Positions 24,020 to 33,649 of a DNA stretch of 64,000 bases are shown in pieces (position 1 is the stretch's first letter; each line of letters begins with the position of its first letter). The stretch is from Treponema_B putidum (GTDB lineage: Bacteria; Spirochaetota; Spirochaetia; Treponematales; Treponemataceae): assembly GCF_007830595.1 (NCBI RefSeq), contig NZ_VLLD01000002.1, one strand, 5' to 3'. The position numbers were made by a program, and so were the translations under genes. The notes below the pieces were generated by a model. It made no database searches, had not been told where the DNA came from, and saw only the letters and a list, made by a program, of their open reading frames with translations.

Positions 24020-25075
24020 ATGACAGCAAAAACTATCAAAGAAAAAGCAATGGTACTCGTACCTTTATTCTTACTGCTTTTGCTTTTACAGCAGGCTGTT
24101 TACACTCAAACAAACGGCGTGCCGAAACGCAAACTCGTCATTGCTTTTCACGCAATTGTAAATACCGACAAAACGGGTAAAAATCTGATAAAAGAACTGC
24201 CCGATTTACAAAAACGGGGAATCAACACGCTTTTTCTCCAAATAGGTTACAACTATCAATGGAAAAGCGATCCGAAACTCTATAACAAATACGTGCTTTC
24301 GGAAACCGTCGCACGCGAAATTGCAGCCGAATGCCGCAGGCTTTCAATCGACCTTATTCCCGAAATAAACTGCCTCGGCCATCAATCGTGGAAAAACAAA
24401 ACCTTTGCCCTTCTCAAAGCCTATCCCGAATTTGACGAAACGCCAGGCTTCTACCCAGGCAATAAGGGTATTTATTGCCGAAGTCTCTGCTCTTCCAATG
24501 AAAAAGTTTACACAATTTTATTCGGTTTAATTGATGAAATTACAGAAGTATTCTCGGTAAAAAAAATACACGTCGGCTTGGACGAGGTGTTTCTGATAGG
24601 CGAAGATGCCTGCCCCCTTTGCAGCGGAAAAGACAAGGCTGAACTGTTCGCCGGTGCTGTGAACAGACTCTACGACCACTGCGTCAAAAAACGGGGACTG
24701 ACGATGTATATGTGGGGCGACCGCCTAATCGACAGCGAGGATGAAGAAAGCGGTTATAAGGGTGAATACGAAAGCTCGTGTAACGGCACCTACCCCGCTG
24801 TCGACCTCATTCCTAAGGACATCATCATCTGCGACTGGCACTATGACGAGCTGAAACGTTATGGTTCCATTCCGTTTTTTTTAAACAAGGGCTTCCGTGT
24901 CCTGCCTACAAGTTTCAAGGGCATTAAAGCGGTAAATGCTCTCATTGACTATTCACTTTTATACAAGGATAACCCTGCTATGCTCGGGCACATGTACACG
25001 GCATGGGACAATGTTACAAACAAAAATCTCTCACGGTATAAACCGATGGTCAAAACGATAGACAAATTAAAGTAA
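24020..25075 (+). CDS. Glycoside hydrolase family 20-like protein
   Basis: The protein has 351 residues from the ATG at 24020, which has AGGAGG 6 nt upstream; the ATG at 24005 overlaps that site. A hydrophobic leader (VLVPLFLLLLLLQQAVYTQT) suggests export. The barrel carries IDLIPEINCLGHQSW near residue 120 and IHVGLDEVFLIGED near 185. There Asp188-Glu189 match the catalytic DE pair of GH20 beta-hexosaminidases, in which the Asp assists the substrate N-acetyl group. Two Cys pairs (DACPLCSG) are unusual. The GC is higher than in the neighbours, and the gene follows the right cassette boundary by about 150 nt. The exact sugar is unknown. Confidence 0.75.
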   Translation: MTAKTIKEKAMVLVPLFLLLLLLQQAVYTQTNGVPKRKLVIAFHAIVNTDKTGKNLIKELPDLQKRGINTLFLQIGYNYQWKSDPKLYNKYVLSETVAREIAAECRRLSIDLIPEINCLGHQSWKNKTFALLKAYPEFDETPGFYPGNKGIYCRSLCSSNEKVYTILFGLIDEITEVFSVKKIHVGLDEVFLIGEDACPLCSGKDKAELFAGAVNRLYDHCVKKRGLTMYMWGDRLIDSEDEESGYKGEYESSCNGTYPAVDLIPKDIIICDWHYDELKRYGSIPFFLNKGFRVLPTSFKGIKAVNALIDYSLLYKDNPAMLGHMYTAWDNVTNKNLSRYKPMVKTIDKLK

Positions 25076-25080
25076 ATAAA

Positions 25081-25114
25081 TCTCGTCAATTCTCCCCAAA
25101 AATACTTGACGAGA
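25081..25114. terminator. Hairpin between convergent genes
   Basis: TCTCGTCAA and TTGACGAGA pair over 9 bp. The hairpin lies between the ends of the GH20-like gene (plus) and the 25122 gene (minus). It has no long T-run and could serve both. Confidence 0.55.
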
Positions 25115-25121
25115 ATGAACC

Positions 25122-26153
25122 TTATTTTTTTGTCTCCGCCTTCCCGTCTTTTAACTCCAAGCCTTTTTCAAATAAAAAGCTGATATAGTAGTCCTCAAGG
25201 GTGTTCTTAGGGCCTGCGGCATTTAGGCGTTTTCGGGCATCGGCATTGTTTCGGCGCTGCACATAAGAAGAATAAAAAAGGCGCGGGTCGGCATTATCAA
25301 AATCCAGCTTTTTATTTAATAGCTTGGCAACATCTTCTCTTCCCATTGCCGGTATCTTGCAGCTTACCAGCTGTTGGCGGACATAAAGAATATCCTCATA
25401 GGATATACCGAACAAAAATTCCTCCAAGGATTGTCCTACTATTTTATTTGAAAGTTTTGCAAGCATGAAACTTTGCCATGAGTCATCCAATTTGGAAGAA
25501 AGTAAAAAAAGTTCGCTGGTACCCATCATTGTGCCGAATACCGGAGCTATTGTGTCACGGGCTGTCCAAACTCTTGTTAGAACGGGAGCAAATGAGGTGG
25601 TATTTTGATCCAACCTGTGCTCCCAAAGGTAGGTTAAAGCATTTGCAACTTTTTTTTGTTTTTGTTTATCCAAAATATTACTGTCCAAAATTGAAATATA
25701 AACATCTTCGGACATAATCGTAAACATGATATTCATAGTAGCCGATCTGAGTTCTTCAATTTCTTCTTCCGAAAAGGAGGAATTTGAAGCAACCTTAGTA
25801 AGAGCCGAAAAGATGTGGAATTTTGCAACAAGAAAACCGCGTCCTAAAACGGCTTTTGTCGGCATTGAAAGAGTACGGGAATCGGAAGGGGTTTTACAAA
25901 GGTTTTCTATTAAGGTATCTTGATTTCTTTTTTCCCCGGCAAGAACGCTTGTTTCATGGATTGAAGGAAAGCGTGAAATCGCAACCGACATTCTTTCCAA
26001 ATCCATAAGTTTTTTTCCTATTTCCAGAACAGCGGACTTATATTCGCCGTTCAGGCGCTCAAAAGCACATTCAACCAAGTTTTTTTCGTGATCATTTAGA
26101 ACAACGATATCTGTAGAGATTATAGTTCCGAGTCCTGCACTATTTATTGTCAT
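25122..26153 (-). CDS. Hypothetical protein, mostly helical
   Basis: I do not recognise this 343-residue protein. It has no signal peptide or membrane segment. The sequence suggests a largely alpha-helical cytoplasmic protein with a Glu-rich helix (SSFSEEEIEELRSATMNIMF), a patch DADARKRLNAAGPK-like near the C-terminus (NNADARKRLNAAGPKNTLED) and a Lys-rich end. It is convergent with the GH20-like gene and divergent from pcnB. The ribosome site is weak. It may be specific to treponemes. Confidence 0.7.
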   Translation of the reverse strand: MTINSAGLGTIISTDIVVLNDHEKNLVECAFERLNGEYKSAVLEIGKKLMDLERMSVAISRFPSIHETSVLAGEKRNQDTLIENLCKTPSDSRTLSMPTKAVLGRGFLVAKFHIFSALTKVASNSSFSEEEIEELRSATMNIMFTIMSEDVYISILDSNILDKQKQKKVANALTYLWEHRLDQNTTSFAPVLTRVWTARDTIAPVFGTMMGTSELFLLSSKLDDSWQSFMLAKLSNKIVGQSLEEFLFGISYEDILYVRQQLVSCKIPAMGREDVAKLLNKKLDFDNADPRLFYSSYVQRRNNADARKRLNAAGPKNTLEDYYISFLFEKGLELKDGKAETKK

Positions 26154-26326
26154 ATTCTTTTCGCAACTTCCCCAATATGCAATTACCTAATATATACGGG
26201 AAACATTATACTACATTATAATGAATTTTTAAAGAGCTTTTTTATCTAAAACCGTAGAATTTTGATAAAAATAGGCGGTACTCATTGACAAAAAGCCTTT
26301 TTACATGCAATAATACTTATTCAAAA

Positions 26327-27469
26327 ATGTTAGTTCGATACGGTCAAAATGCCGAAGGAAAGCAGGTTCGGCAGGCTTTGGTCTATACTAAGGACGAGCA
26401 CCACATTGCTCCCGAAAAAATAGACATTGAAGCCGTAAAAATTATACAACGTTTAAATTCTCAAGGTTTTGAAGCCTACATAGTAGGAGGAGCGGTCAGA
26501 GATCTTTTAATAGGTCATATCCCTAAGGATTTTGATATAGCAACTTCTGCTGAACCTTCAAAAATAAGAAAAATGTTCAGGAATTCCAGAGTAATAGGCC
26601 GGCGTTTTAGGTTGGTTCATGTATTTTTCGGCGAAAAAATATATGAGGTAAGCACCTTTCGATCAACGGAAGACGGAAGCATAGGAAACAAATTCGGAAC
26701 GATAGATGAGGATGTACACCGAAGAGACTTTACTTTAAACGCCCTTTACTATGACCCAATCCATGAGCTAGTAATCGATTATGTAGGCGGTGTCAAAGAT
26801 ATAAGAGAAAAAAAAATAAGGCCTATTATTCCGCTAAAACTTATATTTTCTGAAGATCCCGTAAGAATGATTCGGGCTATAAAGTATGCAGCTATGACGG
26901 ATTCGGGTATTCCGTTTTTTGTTCAGCTTCAAATACATAAAAATGCACACCTTTTGGAATTTGTATCCCCTTCAAGGATAACCGAAGAAATAAATAAAAT
27001 TATTTTTAGCGGGCATGCAAGAGATATTATAAAAAAACTTTTGGATTTTAAACTCTATGTTTACTTACAGCCGGGAGCCTGTGCCTTTATAGATTCGTCT
27101 TCAAAATTTAAAGAGGTATATATAGAAAATCTTGCTCTTTTGGATAAGAACATTAATATTAAACCTCAAATAAAACAAGGAGAATGTTTAAAACCATTAC
27201 TTAAAGATTACATAAAACTGATTGCAGATCCCGAAGGGCAGCTGCAAGAAGTATATACTTATGTTTATAAGGAATGCAGGCATTTTATTCTTCCGATGAA
27301 TCCTCAAAGGCGGGAGTTGGAATTTGCAGTAAAAAGCATTTTAAATGACTTGGGAATTAAGGTACCAATGGACAGAACTCAAGGGCGGCCTGCAAAACTC
27401 GGCAAACAGACTAAGCATAGGCGCAAGAAAAGAGTTAAAAAACAAGACACTCAAAAAGATACGGATTAA
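26327..27469 (+). CDS. pcnB: Poly(A) polymerase / tRNA nucleotidyltransferase-family protein, PcnB type
   Basis: The product has 380 residues from the ATG at 26327; an in-frame TTG at 26285 sits inside a TTGACA -35 box and is unlikely to be the start. The class II nucleotidyltransferase head reads AYIVGGAVRDLLIGHIPKDFDIATSAEP, with the DxD metal ligands. It is followed by RVIGRRFRLVHVFFG and RRDFTLNALYYDP. The basic tail (KLGKQTKHRRKKRVKKQD) resembles bacterial poly(A) polymerase I rather than CCA-adding enzyme. It would add 3' A tails to RNA. A role as the CCA enzyme cannot be excluded from sequence alone. Confidence 0.88.
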   Translation: MLVRYGQNAEGKQVRQALVYTKDEHHIAPEKIDIEAVKIIQRLNSQGFEAYIVGGAVRDLLIGHIPKDFDIATSAEPSKIRKMFRNSRVIGRRFRLVHVFFGEKIYEVSTFRSTEDGSIGNKFGTIDEDVHRRDFTLNALYYDPIHELVIDYVGGVKDIREKKIRPIIPLKLIFSEDPVRMIRAIKYAAMTDSGIPFFVQLQIHKNAHLLEFVSPSRITEEINKIIFSGHARDIIKKLLDFKLYVYLQPGACAFIDSSSKFKEVYIENLALLDKNINIKPQIKQGECLKPLLKDYIKLIADPEGQLQEVYTYVYKECRHFILPMNPQRRELEFAVKSILNDLGIKVPMDRTQGRPAKLGKQTKHRRKKRVKKQDTQKDTD

Positions 27470-27504
27470 ATCAACAACCCTCTGCACGAATAAATCCGTA
27501 TCTT
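27456..27504. terminator. Convergent-gene hairpin overlapping the pcnB end
   Basis: AAGATACGGATT (27456-27467, inside the last codons of pcnB) and AATCCGTATCTT (27493-27504) form a perfect 12-bp stem with a 25-nt loop. Confidence 0.6.
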
Positions 27505-27526
27505 AAAAGCTAACGAAAATTATAGA

Positions 27527-27943
27527 TCAAACACGGATAAGTTTATGGGCGATCGGAGCAGAATTTTTAATTGTGGCGTGTACCGGACAACTGTCATCAA
27601 CCAAAGCCATAAATTTTTCAAGCTCCTCATCTGAAGCATCTGACTTAATATGATATATTGTTTCAATATCCGAAAGCCCAAGCTTTCCCGGATGGAAAAA
27701 ACCGATGCATTCAACGGCCAAATAATCCAATTTGAGGCCGTTTTTCTTTGCAATTACCTTTGAAGTAACACATTTGCATGCTCCCAAACCGCTTAAAAGA
27801 AGTTCAATCGGGTTCATCCCTAAATCGGTTCCTCCAAAACTTAGGGGTTCATCCGCAATAACCTTCTTGCCAGATGCCTCACATTCAACTTTAAAACCTT
27901 CGCCTAAATCAATTTCAGATTTTGTTCTAAATTCTTTTGCCAT
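27527..27943 (-). CDS. OsmC family protein
   Basis: The protein has 138 residues from the ATG at 27941-27943, decided by AGGAGA just upstream. It carries LGMNPIELLLSGLGACKCVTS, the OsmC/YhfA motif with the first redox-active Cys, and MALVDDSCPVHATIKNSAPI with the second. Family members reduce organic hydroperoxides using this Cys pair; YhfA-like members may differ. It is cytoplasmic. The gene is convergent with pcnB, and a hairpin-rich stretch lies upstream. Confidence 0.9.
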   Translation of the reverse strand: MAKEFRTKSEIDLGEGFKVECEASGKKVIADEPLSFGGTDLGMNPIELLLSGLGACKCVTSKVIAKKNGLKLDYLAVECIGFFHPGKLGLSDIETIYHIKSDASDEELEKFMALVDDSCPVHATIKNSAPIAHKLIRV

Positions 27944-27977
27944 AATTTCTCCTATAAAAACTTTTTGCAGCAAATAT

Positions 27978-28136
27978 CAGAGCCTTTCGGCTCTGTTCTG
28001 CAAGGAAATTTTTCATCGTATCCGCTAAAGCGGACAGCGAATCAATTTGCGAAAAAAGTTTTTTCACGTAGTTTGTTTACAAACTGCATACAATATCGAT
28101 AAACAGTGAGGCACCATTTGTACCGAACTGTTTATC
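27978..28136. repeat. Cluster of four hairpins upstream of the OsmC gene
   Basis: The stems are CAGAGCC/GGCTCTG (27978-27995), TCCGC/GCGGA (28021-28034), GTAGTTTG/CAAACTGC (28068-28087) and the family C palindrome (28098-28136). Positions 28065-28095 also match 55820-55850 at 26 of 31 positions. Confidence 0.65.
28098..28136 (-). repeat. Dispersed palindromic repeat family C, copy 2
   Basis: On the minus strand it reads GATAAACAGTTCGG and later ACTGTTTATC. It matches 8041-8079 at 35 of 39 positions, and both stems are kept. Confidence 0.8.
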
Positions 28137-28157
28137 ACACCTCCTGCAAATAACTCC

Positions 28158-30179
28158 CTAGTTCTTTTTTAAGGGAGATTTTAAACTTTTTTTTATTTCA
28201 GCGGCCAATTTTTGAATTTCGTCAAACCTATCCTGCTGTTTTAACTCTAAACTTATATAGTACAATTGATTGATTTTTTCTTTATCCGATTTTTTTATAT
28301 CATCCATAAAAAGAATTTCATCATAACATGTATATTGATCTTGGTTATACGGTTTTGCATTATAAGGAGCGGCATTATCTATTTTTTGCTGCCACTGTTC
28401 AATATTTTTTTCGGGGGCTTCCTTAGGCGGTTTCAAATCTTTTGAAAGGCCGATATATGTATAATCGTCTCTTCTAGTTTTTGTATACATCTGTAAACCG
28501 CGCACTTCAATATCAGGTGTATTACCTTTTAAATTAAATCCCAAAGAAAGCTCTAAAGTAGTTTCTTTATCACAGGGAAAGTCTTTTTTCGATATTGAAA
28601 AATCATAATCTCCGGCCTTTATCGTTGTATTCTTTGAATTAAAATCAAATTTAATTGCTGCAAGCATAGGATCAATAGGATAATCTTTGGGAGATAAAGA
28701 TAAAAATTCTTTCCAATCTCCGAAATTTGCATTATACGAAAGAATAATATAGTCAGTCATAAAACTATAATCAAGGTTATGTTCGTTCCTTGTCGAAGAA
28801 ATTGAATCGATTCTACTCATAACATATATTCCTCCGGGAACAGGAAGAGAAAACGATATAACTTCCATGTCTGCAAAGGGAAGCTCCCAATAATTTATAA
28901 GCCATTTTCTACCGTAAACATCTATATGAGTTTCAGACCTTGATGCTTGACCATAAGATAAAATAGGAACTTTTTCACCTGCAATGGTTCTATAAATACG
29001 GTCAGCACTTAAAATATAGTCCATGTATAATTTAGGAGATTGTATAAGCTCTTTTTCGCTCACATTATCAGGTTTTTTTATCAAAGCCATTATTGAATTA
29101 AGCATTTTACCGTAAACGACTTTACCGTTTTGAGGAAGTTTATATTCTTTTATATCATTGGGAATAAATAATCCCCATTTTTTATTTTCTTGGCGTACCA
29201 AATAAAGAGGAAAAGAAGGTGCCCAAGATTCGTACATAATCTCTTCAGAACCCGAGGCTTTTGTAAAAGATTCAGTTCCTGAAAAACTATATTTTTTCTT
29301 CAAATCATCTATAATGTTTAGTGTAAATTTTTTATAATCGGATAGAACGGACTTTCGAACCTCCGTCAGTTTTTTAGGTAATTTTTCTTCATACTTGTAT
29401 TCATAAAAGCTGCTTTCTTCGATAATGTGAGGCAGCCTATAAAAAATGGGAAGATAGACAGTGCCTACATTTTTTGCAATGTTTTTCGTCTCGGCAAAGG
29501 GAAGTGCATAGTTTAAATTTTCATTTTGGCTTTTCATTGTAATAATCCCTAAAACCATTCCATCAGGTGAAATAAGAGGGCCTCCGGAATTACCGGGGCT
29601 TGCTGCTGCCGAAAACCTAAGCCACTTCCATTCTCCGTTTCTTTCTTCAAATGTTTGACTTGTAAGAAGTCCGTTACGGATTATAATACCTTCTCCTAAA
29701 GCATTGCCGACAGAAAAGGTCGGGGTATTTAAGTTAAACTCATTCAAGGCTGAAAGGCCTTCGCCTTTTACATGCTTATAATTTTCTGCCTCAAAAACTA
29801 TAAAGTCCCGTTCAACAGAGTAACTTAAAACCGATCCTACCTTATAAACATCTCCCGATACCGAACGGAGGTGGTAGTCGTTATAAAAACTTTCTTCATA
29901 AAGATTAAAAACATGAGCGGCCGAATAAAATTTGCCGTCATCCATTAAAAAGGCGGTTCCTATAGGAATGTATTTGTCATTTCGTATTGCAAATGGAATC
30001 CTATCCATGGGAAGTTTTTTTTCATATTCCAGCTTTCCCTCTTCCGGTTTTAAAACAATGACTTCAAATACCGCTCCGTTTATTTTTTTCAGAACTTCAG
30101 GGCTTAGAACAGCCTGAGCGCCCAAAATTTGAAAAAATACCGCAAAAAATAAAATCATAAAAATGTTTTTAAATTTCAT
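28158..30179 (-). CDS. Exported trypsin-like (S1C/DegP-type) serine protease with long C-terminal region
   Basis: The product has about 673 residues. The second ATG (30177-30179) has AGGAG at 5 nt and is preferred over the first at 30182. The leader MKFKNIFMILFFAVFFQILG suggests export. The protease domain (about residues 50-240) has the His in FYSAAHVFNL, the Asp in VERDFIVFEAEN and the Ser in AASPGNSGGPLISPDG, so the triad is complete. No PDZ domain is evident. The 400-residue C-terminal part is unrecognised and ends in a basic helix rich in Lys. A periplasmic or surface protease is likely; the substrate is unknown. Confidence 0.82.
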   Translation of the reverse strand: MKFKNIFMILFFAVFFQILGAQAVLSPEVLKKINGAVFEVIVLKPEEGKLEYEKKLPMDRIPFAIRNDKYIPIGTAFLMDDGKFYSAAHVFNLYEESFYNDYHLRSVSGDVYKVGSVLSYSVERDFIVFEAENYKHVKGEGLSALNEFNLNTPTFSVGNALGEGIIIRNGLLTSQTFEERNGEWKWLRFSAAASPGNSGGPLISPDGMVLGIITMKSQNENLNYALPFAETKNIAKNVGTVYLPIFYRLPHIIEESSFYEYKYEEKLPKKLTEVRKSVLSDYKKFTLNIIDDLKKKYSFSGTESFTKASGSEEIMYESWAPSFPLYLVRQENKKWGLFIPNDIKEYKLPQNGKVVYGKMLNSIMALIKKPDNVSEKELIQSPKLYMDYILSADRIYRTIAGEKVPILSYGQASRSETHIDVYGRKWLINYWELPFADMEVISFSLPVPGGIYVMSRIDSISSTRNEHNLDYSFMTDYIILSYNANFGDWKEFLSLSPKDYPIDPMLAAIKFDFNSKNTTIKAGDYDFSISKKDFPCDKETTLELSLGFNLKGNTPDIEVRGLQMYTKTRRDDYTYIGLSKDLKPPKEAPEKNIEQWQQKIDNAAPYNAKPYNQDQYTCYDEILFMDDIKKSDKEKINQLYYISLELKQQDRFDEIQKLAAEIKKSLKSPLKKN

Positions 30180-30320
30180 CATAACTCCTAATTTTTGTTC
30201 TCAATTATAAAACATCTCAATCGGTTTTTGGTTTTATCTTGATGAGGGATTATATCACAAGAATAAAGTACCGTCAATCTTAAACTTTGACTTGAGATTG
30301 AGCTGTCTTTAACTGTGTAA

Positions 30321-32144
30321 TTATAAATTCCCATTAAATTTATCTTTAAAAATTTCATTTAATTTTTTTGCAATTTTTAATCCTAAGTCTTCGTTAAATT
30401 TTATTTCCTTCCGATCATAGGTAAATATGCCGTTTATTTCGTCTTCTACGTCGCTTACCTGAGTATAGATTGAGGCACTCAAACCTTTTTCAATAGCAGG
30501 CAAAACATCTTTTTTATAAAGATTCCAAACAGCTTCATTCAATTCTTCTTTGCTGACGAACATTTTATAGCCGAATAAAATATCCGAGCTCATGTGTCCT
30601 TGAACCGGCAAACTAAACCCTCCGAATTCCGTAAGGGCAAGTATCCTTCCCCTCTTGTCTTTTTTCGGCCTAAAGGTCTTATAGTAAATGTGGTAACTGT
30701 GAAAATCCCCTTCTCCCTGATCAAAGTAACCGCTTGCATGATCAATTAAGCGTGTTGTGTCTTTTTTGCGTATAAGGGCGGCGGCATAGGCAGCATCGAA
30801 CTGTCCCCAGCCTTCGTTAAAGGGAACCCAGACTGCAATGGAAGTTATGCTATACAATAAATCGATAGTACGCTCTGCATCGCGCATAAAATTTTTTCGG
30901 CCTGATTCGCTTTTTCTTCCATGAAGAGCATAGCGGCTTTTCCCGTCCTTAAAATTAAAACCGAGCCAAGGAGCATACTTTACGACAAAGTCTTTATATG
31001 GGCCGCCCCCGCTTACAAAGTCTTGCCATACAAGCATACCTAGTTTATCGCAATGATAATACCAACGAAGCGGTTCTATTTTTATGTGCTTTCTAAGCAT
31101 ATTAAAACCCATATTTTTAAGCGTTTTAATTTCCCATATCATAGCCTCATCTGAAGAAGGGGTGTACATGCCGTCGCTCCAATAACCTTGATCCAAGAGA
31201 CCGTGATGAAAAATCGGCTTTCCATTTAAACTTAAAACAGGTCCGGATTTGCCGTCAAGAAGTCCGAATTCCCTCATACCGAAATAAGAATACACAGTAT
31301 CTTTTCCGGCTTTGATTTCAAGGTCATATAAAAAAGGACTTTCTGGGCTCCAGCTTTTAAAGTCATCCGGCATTTTTAAAAAGATATGGTTATCTTGAAT
31401 GTTTCCTTCTGAGACCGCTTTTTCTCCATCAAATATTTTAACCGAGATATTACCTATCTGAGGAGGCAAACCGGCTCCGCAGCACATAAAGAGTTCCAAT
31501 TCAACCTCTGCCTTTTTAAAGTGAGGGGTTATTTTTACAGTCTGAATGTAGTTTTCGGGGACTCTTTCAGACCATACCGTTTGCCAAATACCGCTTTGCC
31601 CCGTGTACCAAATCTCTCCGCGGTTTAGGGTCTGTTTTCCGTAAGCTTCATCCCCAGTATCAGTATTATCTATAACTAAAACCGTAATTTCGGTTTTATC
31701 CGAATTTATAAAATCGGTTATATCGAAATAAAACGGCCAATAACCTCCGGAATGAGAACCGGCTTTTTTTCCGTTTATATAGACCGAACAATGCTGATCA
31801 ACCGCACCGAAATGCAATAAAAGCCTTTCCCCATCCTTACACTTTTCAAAGGCAAATTCTCTGCGGTACCATAATTTTTTTCCGGGAAGAAGCTGTCTTT
31901 GTACTCCTGAAAGCAGACTTTCCGGAGAAAATGGAACAATTATAGACCCCTCCCATTTTATGGGAGGTTCCCATTTTATGGGATGTCCTTCTGTTTCAGT
32001 TATTGCATAGTCCCACCGTCCGTTTAAACACTGCCAGTTTTCTCTTACAAGTTGAGGTCTCGGATATTCGTTTAATGGGCAGTCCTTGTTTAGGCTTTCG
32101 CCCCAAGGTGTTAAAAGCTGTTTTATAGGTTTATTTTTTCTCAT
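30321..32144 (-). CDS. Glycoside hydrolase family 2 protein (beta-galactosidase/glucuronidase-like)
   Basis: The protein has 607 residues from the ATG at 32142-32144, chosen because the GH2 sugar-binding domain begins at once (PRPQLVRENWQCLNGRWDYA) and AAGGA lies upstream. Domain order is jelly-roll (LLHFGAVDQHCSVYINGKKAG), Ig-like, then TIM barrel. The catalytic acid/base is in WVPFNEGWGQ and the nucleophile Glu in LALTEFGGFSL. No signal peptide is present, so it is cytoplasmic. It overlaps the MFS gene by 14 nt, so imported oligosaccharides are its likely substrates. The exact sugar is not readable from sequence. Confidence 0.88.
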   Translation of the reverse strand: MRKNKPIKQLLTPWGESLNKDCPLNEYPRPQLVRENWQCLNGRWDYAITETEGHPIKWEPPIKWEGSIIVPFSPESLLSGVQRQLLPGKKLWYRREFAFEKCKDGERLLLHFGAVDQHCSVYINGKKAGSHSGGYWPFYFDITDFINSDKTEITVLVIDNTDTGDEAYGKQTLNRGEIWYTGQSGIWQTVWSERVPENYIQTVKITPHFKKAEVELELFMCCGAGLPPQIGNISVKIFDGEKAVSEGNIQDNHIFLKMPDDFKSWSPESPFLYDLEIKAGKDTVYSYFGMREFGLLDGKSGPVLSLNGKPIFHHGLLDQGYWSDGMYTPSSDEAMIWEIKTLKNMGFNMLRKHIKIEPLRWYYHCDKLGMLVWQDFVSGGGPYKDFVVKYAPWLGFNFKDGKSRYALHGRKSESGRKNFMRDAERTIDLLYSITSIAVWVPFNEGWGQFDAAYAAALIRKKDTTRLIDHASGYFDQGEGDFHSYHIYYKTFRPKKDKRGRILALTEFGGFSLPVQGHMSSDILFGYKMFVSKEELNEAVWNLYKKDVLPAIEKGLSASIYTQVSDVEDEINGIFTYDRKEIKFNEDLGLKIAKKLNEIFKDKFNGNL

Positions 32145-33534
32145 AGGATTCAGTGTCCTTAGGCTCATTGTTTTTTCGTTTATTGTAAAGCTTAGATGCA
32201 AAGTAAAGTGGAATGAAGGCGCAGAGGGCTAAAACGGCACCCCAGACATAGATAGACTCTACCGGAATATTTTCTGTTATGCCGAATTCGTTTACCACGG
32301 AACCGGCTCCATTTTTTACCAAAAAATTTCCTATCACTGTTCCAATGATCATTGGGGTCAACACAAAAAATAGAATACGCATACCTTCAAACTGACCGCG
32401 TGAAGTTTCAGGGTAAAGCTCTTTTACCCACATAGTCATAGATTGAGTTACAAGAATCTGGCCTGCACCGGCTAAAAAAACCGATAAAAAAAGAGGAATA
32501 TTTTGCAGGCTGAACACAGCATCCTGATTAACCGATGATGGATTTATAAAAAGAGCTAAAACACAAAGACCTAAACTGTTAAAAAGGATTGCACAAAAAG
32601 CAAGGATAGGTGTATATCCTTTATTTATAAGCCTGCTTGCCGGAATAACGGATAAGGAGGCGGCAAGCAGGCTTAAACCTTGAATGATTCCCATTTTCGC
32701 TGCATCGAAGCCCATACGGTAAATCATCCAGTTTCCCATGTGAACAAAATAAACATTAAATGAAATAAAAAAGACGGAACTTGTTATACAAGCCAGCATA
32801 AGTTCTTTGTGCGAAAAAAAACCTTCGGCCTTAAATACTGCTGCAAACTGCCGTGCAAAAGAGCCGGCTTTATGAGGCTTCAAGCCGGGCGAATCTTTTA
32901 ATAAAAAAAGTGAAATAAGGCCTGTACCTATGACAAATAAGCCCATACACCAAAAAAGACGCTGGTAATTATTGTCGGCTCCGATTAAAAGGCCGCCCAA
33001 CACAGTACCGGCTATTGTACTGATAACTGGCATAATTGCAAGCACAGCCCCAACCTGTCCTCGGTTTTTATCATTCGTCATATCGTTACTCCATGCGTTG
33101 TAACCTGAATCATTTGCCATGGAACCGAAAAAGCTCATAAAATCATCGGCGAGGATAACAAGTACGGCAGCCCATACAGATACCTTAGCACCGGTTCCAA
33201 CCTGCCCGCTTCCTACAAATTCTGTTAGGCCGAAAAGGATGGTGGTAAGGCCCCAGACGATGTAGCCTATTGAAACAAAACGGCGGCGCTCTCCTACTCT
33301 ATCCGATATGGTACCGAAGATAAAGGTCGAAAAGGTTGTTACCAATGCACTCGTAATAACCATAAGGGTTACGATTGAAGAATCTTTTGCGATTTTAGCA
33401 TATACAAAGGTATTAAACCACTGATTTTCAATGTTCCAGCACAATTGACCTGCAATGCCCAATCCCCACATTAAAAACCAAAAACGCTTTGTGTTCATAA
33501 GAGTTGTTTTTTCAATATCCGTATTTGTAAGCAT
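32131..33534 (-). CDS. MFS transporter (probable sugar/glycoside importer)
   Basis: The protein has 467 residues from the ATG at 33532-33534, which has GGAGG upstream; a longer frame lacks one. About 12 membrane helices are seen. The loop motif ISDRVGERRRFVSIGYIVWG is the conserved MFS signature between helices 2 and 3. SNDMTNDKNRGQVGAVLAIM and VKELYPETSRGQFEG recall the loops of sugar-transporting members. It precedes and overlaps the GH2 gene, so a glycoside-uptake and hydrolysis pair is inferred. Confidence 0.88.
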   Translation of the reverse strand: MLTNTDIEKTTLMNTKRFWFLMWGLGIAGQLCWNIENQWFNTFVYAKIAKDSSIVTLMVITSALVTTFSTFIFGTISDRVGERRRFVSIGYIVWGLTTILFGLTEFVGSGQVGTGAKVSVWAAVLVILADDFMSFFGSMANDSGYNAWSNDMTNDKNRGQVGAVLAIMPVISTIAGTVLGGLLIGADNNYQRLFWCMGLFVIGTGLISLFLLKDSPGLKPHKAGSFARQFAAVFKAEGFFSHKELMLACITSSVFFISFNVYFVHMGNWMIYRMGFDAAKMGIIQGLSLLAASLSVIPASRLINKGYTPILAFCAILFNSLGLCVLALFINPSSVNQDAVFSLQNIPLFLSVFLAGAGQILVTQSMTMWVKELYPETSRGQFEGMRILFFVLTPMIIGTVIGNFLVKNGAGSVVNEFGITENIPVESIYVWGAVLALCAFIPLYFASKLYNKRKNNEPKDTESYEKK

Positions 33535-33609
33535 TTTGCCTCCATACTTAATCCAATAAATTGCGCAAGACAATAGGTTAAACGCCGCTATCGAACTTTG
33601 CAAAACCTA

Positions 33610-33638
33610 TTGACATTTTTTTAGTTTTGCTATATTAT
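33610..33638 (+). promoter_or_regulatory. tRNA-Pro promoter
   Basis: TTGACA (33610-33615), a 17-nt spacer and TATTAT (33633-33638) end 11 nt before the tRNA. Confidence 0.8.
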
Positions 33639-33649
33639 ACCCCTCATTA

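Noticed and set aside
8041..28136. CRISPR array from recurring palindromes
   Set aside because: The palindromic copies are single and far apart, with no spacer-repeat periodicity and no cas genes in the window.
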